This document shows positions 25,144-33,732 of a stretch of DNA of 64,000 nt, piece by piece. Every line of letters begins with the position of its first letter. Position 1 is the stretch's first letter. Below the pieces are notes generated by a model. That model ran no database searches. It was not told where the DNA came from and saw only the letters and a program-made list of their open reading frames with translations. The translations under genes and the position numbers were made by a program. The stretch is taken from the NCBI GenBank assembly GCA_016125355.1, contig WGLX01000012.1:185370-249369 (forward strand). Reading direction: 5' to 3'. Source of the DNA: Actinomycetales bacterium (GTDB taxonomy: Bacteria > Actinomycetota > Actinomycetes > S36-B12).

Positions 25144-25581
25144 CTACGGCAGGTCGACCGTCCGCCGGACGACCACGACCGGGCAGGGTGCGTGGTGGAC
25201 GCAGTACGTGGCCACGCTGCCGAGGTGCATGCCCGGCAGTTCCCCGCGGCCCTGGCTGCCGACCACGAGGAGTTCCGCACCGGCCGCCGCGGTCGCCAAG
25301 GCGAGTGCCGGTCGCGCCTGGAGCAGTTCGGTGACCAGGGGCACGTCCGTGCCTTCAGGCAGGGCGCGCGACACGGTCGCGTCCAGCATCTCCCGGGCGT
25401 CGCGTGCGTAGTCCTCGTCCGTGTAGGTCGGCACGACGAGGATGGTCCAGGGTATGTCGAAGGCCGTCACCACTCGCACCTCCGCGCCGATCCGACGAGC
25501 GTGTTCGACAGCCCAGCGCACCGCATCGACGCTGAGGTCAGACCCGTCCGCTCCGACCACGATGTACGGCCGATCAGTCAT
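25144..25581 (-). CDS. Universal stress protein (UspA family)
   Basis: 145 residues, a single Usp domain. The N-terminus IVVGADGSDLSVDAVRWAVE and the ATP-binding loop VVGSQGRGELPGMHLGSVA (G-2x-G-9x-G-S type) are complete. The end is HAPCPVVVVR. It is likely an ATP-binding protein induced in stress or slow growth. It is divergent from the iolD-like operon. Confidence 0.93.
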   Translation of the reverse strand: MTDRPYIVVGADGSDLSVDAVRWAVEHARRIGAEVRVVTAFDIPWTILVVPTYTDEDYARDAREMLDATVSRALPEGTDVPLVTELLQARPALALATAAAGAELLVVGSQGRGELPGMHLGSVATYCVHHAPCPVVVVRRTVDLP

Positions 25582-25645
25582 GAGCCACCTCCTGCACCCT
25601 CGCTCCCAGTGTCCCTCCCCAAGGGAGGTGAAGTCGCGACTAGTT

Positions 25646-25660
25646 TGTCATGACATATTG
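25646..25660 (+). promoter_or_regulatory. Putative GntR operator upstream of the iolD-like operon
   Basis: The palindrome TGTCATGACA (25646-25655) followed by TATTG overlaps a -35-like TTGACT (25658-25663). A 13-of-15-base match, TGTCTTGACATAATG, lies on the minus strand upstream of the GntR gene (31108-31122). Sharing between the regulator promoter and the operon promoter supports it as the GntR site. Confidence 0.7.
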
Positions 25661-25716
25661 ACTAATGCGGCGTCGCTGATAGGCTGGTCCGAGCATTCAG
25701 CGGAGAGGCGGCAGGC

Positions 25717-27585
25717 ATGGGCACGGTCCGGCTGACGACGTCGGAGGCGATCGTCCGCTACCTCATCGCCCAGCGGATCGAGGATGACCGTACGGGGGAG
25801 ATTGTCCCCCTGGTGCCCGGGGTGTTCGCCATCTTCGGGCACGGGAACGCCCTCGGACTCGGCGAGGCCCTGGAGCGACACCAAGGCGAGATCCGCACCA
25901 TCCGCGGTCAGAACGAGCAGGGGATGGCCCTCGCCGCGGTGGCGTACGCGAAGGCCGCTCGACGGCGCCAGGTCATGGCCGTCACGACGTCCATCGGCCC
26001 GGGCGCCCTCAACACCGTCACCGCGGCCGGCGTCGCGATGGCCAACCGGCTGCCGCTGCTCCTGCTGCTGGGCGACACCTTCCAATCGCGGCTCCCGGAC
26101 CCGGTGCTCCAGCAGATCGAGCAGTTCGGCGCTCCGAGCGTGACGGCTAACGACGCCCTGCGGCCGCTCAGTCGGTACTGGGATCGGATCGTGCGACCCG
26201 AGCAGGTGCTGAGCAGCCTGCCGCAGGCGATCGGCGTCCTCCTCGACCCGGCTGACTGCGGTCCGGTGACCCTCGCCCTGCCGCAGGACGTCCAGGGCCA
26301 GGCGTACGACTTCCCCGAGTCCTTCTTCGAGCCGATCGTGCACCGGATCCGCCGCCCGCGCCCCGACCCGGAGGAGATCGCTGCCGCCGTCGAGGTCCTG
26401 ATGTCCGCCCAGCAGCCGCTGATCGTGGCGGGGGGCGGCGTTCACTACTCCCTCGCGGAGCGCGAGCTGACCGAGTTCGCCCACCGCTTCGGCATCCCGG
26501 TCATGGAGACGGTCGCCGGGAAGTCCTCGCTCACCCACGACGACCCGAACCTCGCTGGCCCGATCGGTGTCTTTGGCGAGCAGGCCGGTCAGAGCGTCGC
26601 GTGGGAGCCGGACGCCGTCCTGGCGGTCGGAACCCGACTGCAGGACTTCACCACGGAGTCCGCCACCGTCTTCAAGAACCCCGACGTCCAGGTCATCAGC
26701 CTCAACGTCGGCCGCTTTGACGCGCTCAAGCGGGGCGCGCTCCCGGTCATCGGCGATGCCCGTGCCGCCCTGGCCGATCTGGCCGAGGGCCTGTCGGACT
26801 GGACGGCGCCGGAGGCCTGGCTGGCACGGGCCCGGGAGTCCATGGAACGGCAGCGCGCCACCCTCGACGCCCGCCAGGCGGAGACCGACACGGATCGGCC
26901 CACCTATGCCCAGGTGATCGGCGTCGTCAACGAGGTGGCCACGCCGGAGGACTACGTCGTCGTCTCCTCCGGCGGTCTGGCCGGCGAGATCGTCATGAAC
27001 TGGCGGAGCAGGGCGGTCGCCACCTTCGACTGCGAGTACGGCTTCTCGTGCATGGGCTACGAGCTGTCGGGCACGTGGGGCGCCGCCATGGAGCGTGGCA
27101 CCACCCACCCAGGCTCCACTGTGTACGGCCTGCTCGGCGACGGCTCCTTCATGATGCTGCCCATGGACATCTACAGCGGTGTCCTGACCGGCACGAGCAT
27201 GACCCTGCTCGTGTGCGACAACGGAGGCTTCAACGTGATCGAGCGCCTGCAGTTGAACAACGGTGCAGCCTCGTTCAAGACCATGCTCGCCGATGACGAC
27301 CATCCCACCCCGCCGGCGATCGACTTCGCCGCCATCGCCACCGCTATGGGCGCGGGCGGCCGGCGGGCGACCGGGCTCGCCGAGCTGGAGACGGTGCTCC
27401 GCGAGACGCACGGCCAGCCCGGCGTCCACGTCATCGCCATCGACGTCGCGGTGCACCAGTGGAGCGAGGGAGGCTCGTTCTGGCAGACCGGGGTTCCCGA
27501 GGTCAGCGACCGCGAGACCGTCGATGAGGCACGGGAGCGCCTCCTCGAGGGCCTGTCCCATCAGCGCTCCCTATGGCGGCGATAG
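25717..27585 (+). CDS. iolD: IolD-like TPP enzyme (trihydroxycyclohexane-dione hydrolase family)
   Basis: 622 residues of the thiamine-diphosphate enzyme superfamily. FGHGNALGLGEALERHQGEI and IRGQNEQGMALAAVAYAKA form the N-terminal PYR domain, with the catalytic Glu in NEQ. TTSIGPGALNTVTAAG and LLLLLGDTFQSR match IolD. The TPP-binding motif GDGSFMMLPMDIYSGVLTG with NNGAASF lies in the C-terminal domain. IolD hydrolyses the diketo-inositol ring to 5-deoxyglucuronate. Next genes are an MmsA/IolA-type dehydrogenase and a transaldolase, but no iolB/C/E/G. A different cyclic dione or acetolactate-like substrate remains possible. Confidence 0.85.
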   Translation: MGTVRLTTSEAIVRYLIAQRIEDDRTGEIVPLVPGVFAIFGHGNALGLGEALERHQGEIRTIRGQNEQGMALAAVAYAKAARRRQVMAVTTSIGPGALNTVTAAGVAMANRLPLLLLLGDTFQSRLPDPVLQQIEQFGAPSVTANDALRPLSRYWDRIVRPEQVLSSLPQAIGVLLDPADCGPVTLALPQDVQGQAYDFPESFFEPIVHRIRRPRPDPEEIAAAVEVLMSAQQPLIVAGGGVHYSLAERELTEFAHRFGIPVMETVAGKSSLTHDDPNLAGPIGVFGEQAGQSVAWEPDAVLAVGTRLQDFTTESATVFKNPDVQVISLNVGRFDALKRGALPVIGDARAALADLAEGLSDWTAPEAWLARARESMERQRATLDARQAETDTDRPTYAQVIGVVNEVATPEDYVVVSSGGLAGEIVMNWRSRAVATFDCEYGFSCMGYELSGTWGAAMERGTTHPGSTVYGLLGDGSFMMLPMDIYSGVLTGTSMTLLVCDNGGFNVIERLQLNNGAASFKTMLADDDHPTPPAIDFAAIATAMGAGGRRATGLAELETVLRETHGQPGVHVIAIDVAVHQWSEGGSFWQTGVPEVSDRETVDEARERLLEGLSHQRSLWRR

Positions 27586-27655
27586 CCAACCCGACGAGGC
27601 AGTTCCTCACGACATCCATCACAGCAGCACCTCACACCATTCGAAGGAAGCGATC

Positions 27656-29149
27656 ATGACCGCACGAGTCACCCACTGGATCAACGGCCGGCTCTGGGAA
27701 GGCACGGCCGAGCGTTCCGGCGACGTCTACGACCCTGCGACGGGCAAGGTGACCAAGTCGGTCGACTTCGCCTCCCGTGCCACCCTCGACGACGCCGTCG
27801 CGGCGGCCAAGGCCGCCTTCCCCGGCTGGCGCGACACCTCGCTGACCCGGCGCGCGCAGGTTCTGTTCGCCTTCCGCGAGCTCCTGAACGCCAACAAGGA
27901 GAAGGTCGCCGAGCTCATCACGGAGGAGCACGGCAAGGTGCTGTCCGACGCGTTGGGTGAGGTCACCCGCGGCCTCGAGGTCGTCGAGTTCGCCTGCGGG
28001 ATCCCGCACCTGCTCAAGGGCGGATTCTCCGAAGGGGTCTCGACCGGCGTCGACGTGTACTCGATCCGCCAGCCGCTCGGCGTCGTCGGCATCATCTCGC
28101 CGTTCAACTTCCCGGCGATGGTGCCCATGTGGTTCTTCCCGGTCGCCGTGGCCGCCGGCAACACCGTCGTGCTCAAGCCGAGTGAGAAGGATCCGTCGGC
28201 GAGCATGTACCTGGCCGAGCTGTGGAAGCAGGCGGGCCTGCCGGACGGCGTGTTCAACGTCGTCCACGGTGACAAGGAGGCCGTCGACGGCCTGCTCGAG
28301 AACCCGGATGTGAAGAGCATCTCGTTCGTCGGGTCCACCCCGATCGCCCGCTACATCTACGAGACCGGCACCAGGAACGGCAAGCGCGTCCAGGCCCTGG
28401 GCGGCGCCAAGAACCACATGCTCGTCCTGCCGGACGCCGACCTCGACCTCGCTGCCGACCAGGCCGTCAACGCGGGCTTCGGCTCTGCGGGCGAGCGCTG
28501 CATGGCGATCTCCGTCGTGCTGGCCGTCGATCCGATCGGCGACGAGCTGGTGGCGAAGATCGCCGAGCGCATGCCCTCGCTGAAGGTGGGCGACGGCCGC
28601 CGCGCCTGCGACATGGGTCCGCTGGTCACCGGCGTGCACCGCGACAAGGTGAAGTCCTACGTCGACGCCGGCGAGGCCGCGGGAGCGACGCTGGTCGTGG
28701 ACGGTCGCACCGGTGACGTCGACGGCGACCCTGAGGGCTTCTGGCTGCTCCCGACGCTGTTCGACAACGTCACCACCGACATGACCATCTACGCCGACGA
28801 GATCTTCGGGCCGGTGCTCTCGGTCGTGCGGGTGCCCTCGTTCGAGGCGGGCGTGCAGCTCATCAATGACCACCCGTACGGCAACGGCACCGCGATCTTC
28901 ACCAACGACGGCGGCGCCGCGCGCCGGTTCCAGAATGAGATCGAGGTCGGCATGATCGGCGTGAACGTGCCGATTCCCGTCCCGATGGCCTACTACTCCT
29001 TCGGTGGCTGGAAGAACTCGCTGTTCGGCGACACGCACGCGCACGGAATCGAGGGCGTGCACTTCTTCACCCGCGGGAAGGTCATCACCAGCCGCTGGCT
29101 CGACCCGAGCCACGGCGGCATCAACCTCGGCTTCCCCACCCAGTCCTAG
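27656..29149 (+). CDS. mmsA: CoA-acylating methylmalonate/malonate-semialdehyde dehydrogenase
   Basis: 497 residues, an ALDH-superfamily enzyme. SPFNFPAMVPMWFFPVA and SFVGSTPIARYIYETG (NAD binding) are typical of MmsA/IolA. The catalytic Cys282 sits in FGSAGERCMA. It oxidises malonate or methylmalonate semialdehyde to acetyl- or propionyl-CoA plus CO2 with NAD and CoA. That is the last step of inositol degradation and part of valine breakdown. ATG 27656 has GAAGGAAG upstream. Pairing with the iolD-like gene points to the inositol-type role. Confidence 0.93.
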   Translation: MTARVTHWINGRLWEGTAERSGDVYDPATGKVTKSVDFASRATLDDAVAAAKAAFPGWRDTSLTRRAQVLFAFRELLNANKEKVAELITEEHGKVLSDALGEVTRGLEVVEFACGIPHLLKGGFSEGVSTGVDVYSIRQPLGVVGIISPFNFPAMVPMWFFPVAVAAGNTVVLKPSEKDPSASMYLAELWKQAGLPDGVFNVVHGDKEAVDGLLENPDVKSISFVGSTPIARYIYETGTRNGKRVQALGGAKNHMLVLPDADLDLAADQAVNAGFGSAGERCMAISVVLAVDPIGDELVAKIAERMPSLKVGDGRRACDMGPLVTGVHRDKVKSYVDAGEAAGATLVVDGRTGDVDGDPEGFWLLPTLFDNVTTDMTIYADEIFGPVLSVVRVPSFEAGVQLINDHPYGNGTAIFTNDGGAARRFQNEIEVGMIGVNVPIPVPMAYYSFGGWKNSLFGDTHAHGIEGVHFFTRGKVITSRWLDPSHGGINLGFPTQS

Positions 29150-29157
29150 GAGCCACG

Positions 29158-30243
29158 ATGACGACGACGGCCGTGGAGTCCCCGCTGCTGCGCATGACGC
29201 AGACGACTCCGACCTGCCTGTGGAACGACTCCGCCGACCCCCAGGAGCTCGCCGCCGCGATCTCCTGGGGAGCGGTCGGCGCCACGTGCAACCCGGTCAT
29301 CGCCCTGGCCGCCCTCAAGGCGGACCGGGCGACCTGGGCAGACCGCATCACGGAGTACGCGGCCGAGCACCCCACGGCCACGGAGGATGAGATCGGCTGG
29401 GCGATGGTCAAGCGGCTGTCGATCGAGGCTGCGCGGCTTCTGATGCCGGCGTTCGAGCGGTATGACGGCGTCAACGGCCGGCTGTCGATCCAGACCGATC
29501 CGCGCCACTGGCGCGACACGGAGAAGCTGGTCGAGCAGGCGGTCGAGTTCAGCACGCTCGCGCCCAACATGATCGTGAAGATCCCGGTCACGGCGGCCGG
29601 GGTCGACGCGTTCGAGGAGGCCACGTACCGGGGGGTCAGCATCAACGCCACGGTGTCGTTCACGGTGCCGCAGGCACTTGCCGTGGCGGAGGCCGTCGAG
29701 CGCGGCCTGCGCCGCCGGGAGGCCGAGGGGCTGGACGTCAGTCACATGGGCCCCGTCTGCACGATCATGGTCGGCCGAACGGACGACTGGGTGAAGGTCT
29801 CTGCCGAGAAGGAGCAGATCACCGTCGATCCCGGGATCATGGAGTGGGCCGGCGTCGCGGTGTTCAAGCGCGCGTACCGGATCTACCAGGAGCGGGGCTA
29901 CCGCACGCGCCTGCTGTCCGCGGCCTTCCGCAACCACATGCACTGGAGCGAGTTCATCGGCGGCAACGTGGTGATCTCGCCTCCGTTCGGATGGCAGAAG
30001 CGGTTCAATGCCAGCAGGATCGAGCCGACGCATCGCCTGGACGATCCCGTCGATCCGCGGATCGTCGAGGACCTGTACGACAACTTCGCGGAGTTCCGCA
30101 AGGCGTACGACGAGGATGGCCTGACGCAGGAGGAGTTCTCGTCGTACGGCGCCACGGTCCGCACCCTGCGGCAGTTCCTTACCGCGAACAACGAGCTCGA
30201 GGCATTCGTCCGCGACGTGCTGCTGCCGAATCCCGACAAGTAG
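29158..30243 (+). CDS. Transaldolase-family protein
   Basis: 361 residues. A TIM-barrel class I aldolase with the N-terminal motif GATCNPVIA (the usual G.TSNP), the Schiff-base Lys141 in MIVKIPVTAAG, and GVSINATVSFTVPQA. The start is 8 bp after the mmsA stop with AGGAG upstream, so it is in the same operon. Canonical transaldolase moves a three-carbon keto unit between sugar phosphates. Here, next to iolD and mmsA, it might instead do the aldol cleavage that IolJ performs in inositol breakdown; that is inference. Confidence 0.88.
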   Translation: MTTTAVESPLLRMTQTTPTCLWNDSADPQELAAAISWGAVGATCNPVIALAALKADRATWADRITEYAAEHPTATEDEIGWAMVKRLSIEAARLLMPAFERYDGVNGRLSIQTDPRHWRDTEKLVEQAVEFSTLAPNMIVKIPVTAAGVDAFEEATYRGVSINATVSFTVPQALAVAEAVERGLRRREAEGLDVSHMGPVCTIMVGRTDDWVKVSAEKEQITVDPGIMEWAGVAVFKRAYRIYQERGYRTRLLSAAFRNHMHWSEFIGGNVVISPPFGWQKRFNASRIEPTHRLDDPVDPRIVEDLYDNFAEFRKAYDEDGLTQEEFSSYGATVRTLRQFLTANNELEAFVRDVLLPNPDK

Positions 30244-30258
30244 GGGCAACGCCTCCGC

Positions 30259-30315
30259 CGAGTGGCGGGTTGTGCGGGCCGACGCGCGGGCGCGGCCCGC
30301 ACAACCCGCCACTCG
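30259..30315. terminator. Bidirectional hairpin between the transaldolase and GntR genes
   Basis: Perfect 23-bp arms (30259-30281 and 30293-30315) with an 11-nt loop. It sits between two convergent genes, 16 bp after the transaldolase stop and 26 bp before the GntR end. No T-tract. Confidence 0.72.
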
Positions 30316-30340
30316 CGCTGGTGGGGGGAGCCGCTGCGGC

Positions 30341-31075
30341 TCAGCGCTCGACGAGCGTCGTCTCGAAGGCGTACGAGTCGGCGCGGTAGGAGTGCGTGGC
30401 GTACTCGACAGCGCGCCCGGTGACGTCGAACGCCGTGCGCTCCATCGTGAGCAGCGGGGCGCCCTTGCTCACGCCGAGGAGGCGAGCCTCCCGGGCCGTG
30501 GCCGCCTTCGCGCCGATGCGCTGGTTGGCCACTCGCATCTGCACGCCCACGCGACGCAGCAGCTCGTAGAGGCCGTTCGCCTCGAGCTCCTCGGCCGTGG
30601 TGTCGAGGAGGTCCACCGGCAGCCAGTTCTGCATGTGGGCGAGCGGCTCGTCACCGTCGAATCTCACCCGCTCGAGGTACAGCACCTCGTCGCCCTCGCG
30701 CAGGTTGAGTGCCATGGCGACGGTGGCTTCGGCGCCGGCCGTGGCCAGACGCTCGACAGTCGTACGTGGGCGGTGGTTGCCGCGGCTCAGGTCGTCGTAG
30801 AGGCTGGTGAGCTCCACCTGGCGCCGTACCTGGGAGTGCACCACCTGGGTGCCGACCCCGCGGCGCCGCACGAGCAGGCCCTTGCTGACGAGCTCCTGGA
30901 TCGCCTGTCGCACCGTCGGTCGGCTCAAGCCGTACCTCTCGGCGATCTCGATCTCGGTCTCGATCTTGTCCCCGGGCTTCAGCGCCCCGGACGTGATCGC
31001 GCGCTCGAGCTCCTGGGACAGCTGCCAGTACAGCGGCACCGGGCTGCGGCGGTCGAGTACGAGATCAACGGCCAT
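30341..31075 (-). CDS. GntR-family regulator with UTRA domain (HutC subfamily)
   Basis: 244 residues. The winged HTH is IETEIEIAERYGLSRPTVRQ at about residues 38-57. A UTRA effector domain follows from about residue 85 (YLERVRFDGDEPLAHMQNWL to YATHSYRADSYAFE). The ligand is likely a sugar or phosphorylated intermediate of the neighbouring operon. ATG 31075 fits the usual family N-terminus; GTG 31102 is an alternative. Neither has a convincing ribosome-binding site. It converges with the iolD-mmsA-transaldolase operon and shares its operator. Confidence 0.9.
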   Translation of the reverse strand: MAVDLVLDRRSPVPLYWQLSQELERAITSGALKPGDKIETEIEIAERYGLSRPTVRQAIQELVSKGLLVRRRGVGTQVVHSQVRRQVELTSLYDDLSRGNHRPRTTVERLATAGAEATVAMALNLREGDEVLYLERVRFDGDEPLAHMQNWLPVDLLDTTAEELEANGLYELLRRVGVQMRVANQRIGAKAATAREARLLGVSKGAPLLTMERTAFDVTGRAVEYATHSYRADSYAFETTLVER

Positions 31076-31107
31076 GGCAGGAGGATAGGCGAGGATTGAC
31101 ACATTGG

Positions 31108-31122
31108 CATTATGTCAAGACA
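31108..31122 (-). promoter_or_regulatory. Putative GntR autoregulatory operator
   Basis: On the minus strand this reads TGTCTTGACATAATG, matching the iolD-side site in 13 of 15 positions. It lies 32 bp upstream of ATG 31075 and contains a TTGACA that may serve as the -35 box. The position fits autorepression. Confidence 0.65.
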
Positions 31123-31158
31123 TTTGAGCGGAGAGTGCTCGCGTATGAGCGGCGGGGA

Positions 31159-32370
31159 TCACGCGTGGGCCAGGGCCTTGCCGAGGTCGGTGATGAGGTC
31201 GTCCACCGACTCCAGCCCGACCGACACGCGGAGGACGCCGGCGCCGGGCTGCGCCTCCTCCGCCACAACCCTGTGGGTCAGGGCGGCGGGGTGCTCGATG
31301 AGCGACTCCACTCCGCCCAGCGACACCGCATGGGTGATCAGGCGCAGCGCCCCGCACACGCGTTCGGCACTGCCGAATCCGCCGGCGAGCTCGAAGCCCA
31401 CCATCGCGCCGGGACCGGCCATCTGCCGGCCCAGCAATCCCTCCGGGTCGCTGCCCGGAAGGCCGGGGTAGAAGACCCGTTCCACGGCCGGCTGTTCCCT
31501 CAGCCAGGCGGCGAGCTGGCTCGCGGTCGCCTGCTGGGCGTGCACGCGCAAGGGCAGGGTCGCCAGTCCGCGATGGAGCAGGTACGCCGACCACGGATCG
31601 AGTACGCCCCCGGTCACGGTCCGGATCGGCCGCAGTTCGGTGGCGTGCTCCGGTGAGGTGACGACGACGCCCCCCATCGCGTCGCCGTGTCCGCCGATGT
31701 ACTTGGTGGCGCTGTGCACGACGAAGCCTGCCCCGAGCAGCAGGGGTCGTTGCAGGACCGGGGTGGCGAACGTGTTGTCGACCATGACCGGGACGTCGCC
31801 GGCCTGCCGCACGATGTCCGCGATGTCGCGCAGCTCGAGGGTGGGGTTGCTGGGCGTCTCGAGGACGATCAATCCCGTTCGGTCCGTGATGGCGTCGGCC
31901 ACCGCGTGCGGCTCGACGAACGAGACTTCGCTGCCGAGCAGTCCGGAGGCGAGGAGGGCGTCGGTGCCGCCGTACAGGGGACGGACGGCGACGACGTGCG
32001 GGCGGCCCGCGGCCACCCGGCTGAGGATCACGGCCGTGATGGCCGCCATCCCGCTGGCGAAGGCGACCGCCTCCGCGTGGACGGGTGGCCGCTCCGGCTG
32101 GAAGGTCTCGAGTGCGGCGAGGGCCTCCTCGAACCGGGCGACCGTCGGGTTCCATGCGCGCCGGTAGACCGAGGTCATGCCGTCGGTCCGCGGGTGGCCC
32201 GCGGCGAAGTTGTCGTACGCATCGCGTCCGGCCTCGATGGTGGGCAGCGGATTCGTGGTGGACAGGTCGATGGGCATGGTGTGCACGCCGAGATCGGCGA
32301 GGTCCTCGCGACCGGCATGCACCGCGAGGCTGGCGAGGGATTCGGGGTTGGGCATCGTCACCATGGGCAT
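31159..32370 (-). CDS. PLP-dependent trans-sulfuration-family enzyme (cystathionine synthase/lyase or methionine gamma-lyase type)
   Basis: 403 residues of the Cys/Met-metabolism PLP family. Key segments are VYRRAWNPTVARFEEALAAL, FASGMAAI, VRPLYGGTDAL, LETPSNPTLELRDI and VDNTFATPVLQRPLLLGA. The PLP Lys223 is in SATKYIGGHGDAMGG, and SLGGVESLIEHPAA is near the C-terminus. It cleaves or forms C-S bonds of cystathionine, methionine or homocysteine; the motif set does not decide which. The divergent Lrp-type regulator suggests amino-acid-responsive control, as for methionine gamma-lyases. No Shine-Dalgarno precedes the ATG, so the mRNA may be leaderless. Confidence 0.92.
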   Translation of the reverse strand: MPMVTMPNPESLASLAVHAGREDLADLGVHTMPIDLSTTNPLPTIEAGRDAYDNFAAGHPRTDGMTSVYRRAWNPTVARFEEALAALETFQPERPPVHAEAVAFASGMAAITAVILSRVAAGRPHVVAVRPLYGGTDALLASGLLGSEVSFVEPHAVADAITDRTGLIVLETPSNPTLELRDIADIVRQAGDVPVMVDNTFATPVLQRPLLLGAGFVVHSATKYIGGHGDAMGGVVVTSPEHATELRPIRTVTGGVLDPWSAYLLHRGLATLPLRVHAQQATASQLAAWLREQPAVERVFYPGLPGSDPEGLLGRQMAGPGAMVGFELAGGFGSAERVCGALRLITHAVSLGGVESLIEHPAALTHRVVAEEAQPGAGVLRVSVGLESVDDLITDLGKALAHA

Positions 32371-32400
32371 ACTGTCGCGTAAAATCCCGTCTATTGACTG

Positions 32401-32432
32401 TTTGGCCGAATATTCTTCCTTTGAGGGCCAAA
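32401..32432. promoter_or_regulatory. Inverted repeat in the PLP-enzyme/Lrp divergent promoter
   Basis: TTTGGCC (32401-32407) and GGCCAAA (32426-32432) are separated by 18 bp of A+T-rich sequence, between the divergent start codons at 32370 and 32474. This suits binding of an Lrp dimer. Assignment to the adjacent Lrp gene is inference. Confidence 0.45.
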
Positions 32433-32473
32433 GGTCAGCTGATCATGCGGGTCGTCGGCCGTGGAGGAGTCGG

Positions 32474-32941
32474 ATGTCGAACAACGTGCAGCCCCTCGAC
32501 GCGGTCGATCGGGCCCTGGTTCGTGAACTGGTGCGCGACGGGCGGCGCCCCAACAACTCCCTCGCCGAGCGCGTCGGGATCGCCGCCTCGACGGCCCTCG
32601 CACGGGTGCGGCTGCTGCGGGAACGCGGCATCATCCGCGGCTTCCATGCGGACGTGGATCCAGCGCGGGTCGGGCAGCCGGTACAGGCGATCATCGCCCT
32701 GCGACTGCGTACCCACGACGCCGACCACGTCCTGGGCTTCGCGCGACGGGTCTCCGACCTGCCGGAGGTCATCCAGGTGTTCCACGTCTCCGGAGGCGAC
32801 GACTTCCTCGTCCATGTGGCCGTCGCGACCACGGAGGCGCTACGTGACTTCGCCCTCGATTCCCTGACCTCCGACCCCAGCGTCGCGCACGCCGAGACCC
32901 ACCTGGTCTTCGAGCACAGGCGCGGAGGCTTCATGGCCTGA
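32474..32941 (+). CDS. Lrp/AsnC-family transcriptional regulator
   Basis: 155 residues. The N-terminal HTH is VRDGRRPNNSLAERVGIAAS followed by ALARVRLLRERGIIRGFHAD. The RAM ligand domain follows (QAIIALRLR to FHVSGGDDFLVHVAV). GGAGGAG lies before the ATG at 32474. It is divergent from the PLP enzyme and probably controls it in response to an amino acid. Confidence 0.93.
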   Translation: MSNNVQPLDAVDRALVRELVRDGRRPNNSLAERVGIAASTALARVRLLRERGIIRGFHADVDPARVGQPVQAIIALRLRTHDADHVLGFARRVSDLPEVIQVFHVSGGDDFLVHVAVATTEALRDFALDSLTSDPSVAHAETHLVFEHRRGGFMA

Positions 32942-33041
32942 CCTCCATCACGAACCGTCCCTTACCCGGATTTTGCTGCGGTCGGTTGCCCTTGCGGGCC
33001 TCCCGGGGCCACGCTAGGGGCACCGACCCAGGAGGAGCCCA

Positions 33042-33683
33042 GTGAAGAATCTCGTCCGCATGTCCGCGGCCACGGTCGCCGCCCTCGGCCTGCTCGTCGT
33101 TCCGGCCGGCGTGGCCGCCGCCCATGACAACGGCAACGGCCAGGGGCACCAGCGGGGCCAGCACTCGAGCTCGTTGTCGACGCTGACGTCGGACCAGGTG
33201 GCGGCAGTGCAAGCGGCCCGCGCCGCCTACCGCCAGGCACTACGGGGCGCCATGTCGAGCTACCGGGTGGTGGTGGCCCCGATCAGGGACGCGATCCGGA
33301 ACGACGCGAGCGTCGTCGCGGCGAAGCCCGCCGTCGATTCGGCCCGCGCGAATCTGAGGTCCGTGTACGCGTCCACGATCTCGACGGACGCAGACAAGGC
33401 GGCCGCCCGCGACGCGCTCAAGAAGGCCCACGACGAACTCGAGGCGGCGATCAAGGCCGCCCTGGGCGCGAACCAGGCGACGCTCGACAAGGCGAAGGCG
33501 GACCTGAAGACGGCGGTCGATGCCGCAAAGGCGGCCTACACCGCGGCCCTCGTCGGCATCTTCGGTTCCGAGGCGGACATCCCGTCGTTCCTCGTCAATC
33601 CCGGCGGGCGTGGCCATGGCCTCGACAAGGGCGGCTTCCACGGCCTGGGTGCCCTGAAGTACCACGGCGGACGGCACCGCTAG
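33042..33683 (+). CDS. Secreted Ala/Lys-rich coiled-coil protein of unknown function
   Basis: 213 residues. The signal peptide ends near GVAAAHD. A short His/Gly/Gln segment follows, then ~130 residues of heptad-like helices rich in Ala, Lys and Asp (KAAARDALKKAHDELEAAIK, DKAKADLKTAVDAAKAAYTA). The tail is Gly/His-rich (GGRGHGLDKGGFHGLGALKYHGGRHR), a possible metal-binding end. GTG start with AGGAGGAG upstream. No family recognised. A hairpin terminator follows. Confidence 0.82.
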   Translation: MKNLVRMSAATVAALGLLVVPAGVAAAHDNGNGQGHQRGQHSSSLSTLTSDQVAAVQAARAAYRQALRGAMSSYRVVVAPIRDAIRNDASVVAAKPAVDSARANLRSVYASTISTDADKAAARDALKKAHDELEAAIKAALGANQATLDKAKADLKTAVDAAKAAYTAALVGIFGSEADIPSFLVNPGGRGHGLDKGGFHGLGALKYHGGRHR

Positions 33684-33694
33684 TCCACCCCGAC

Positions 33695-33732
33695 GAGCCC
33701 CCTCACCGATCCTGCTCCGGTGAGGGGGGCTC
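33695..33732. terminator. Hairpin terminator between convergent genes
   Basis: GAGCCCCCTCACC (33695-33707) pairs with the complementary stretch at 33719-33732 with one bulged base and an 11-nt loop. It lies between the secreted protein and the DUF1905 gene, just covering the latter's stop codon. Confidence 0.7.

Noticed and set aside
25648..27561. A 637-codon minus-strand frame
   Set aside because: It is the shadow of the iolD-like gene; no motif or sensible start.
29158..30243. Sulfoglycolytic transaldolase pathway
   Set aside because: No sulfosugar isomerase, sulfolactaldehyde enzyme or sulfonate transporter is near; the neighbours are inositol-type enzymes.
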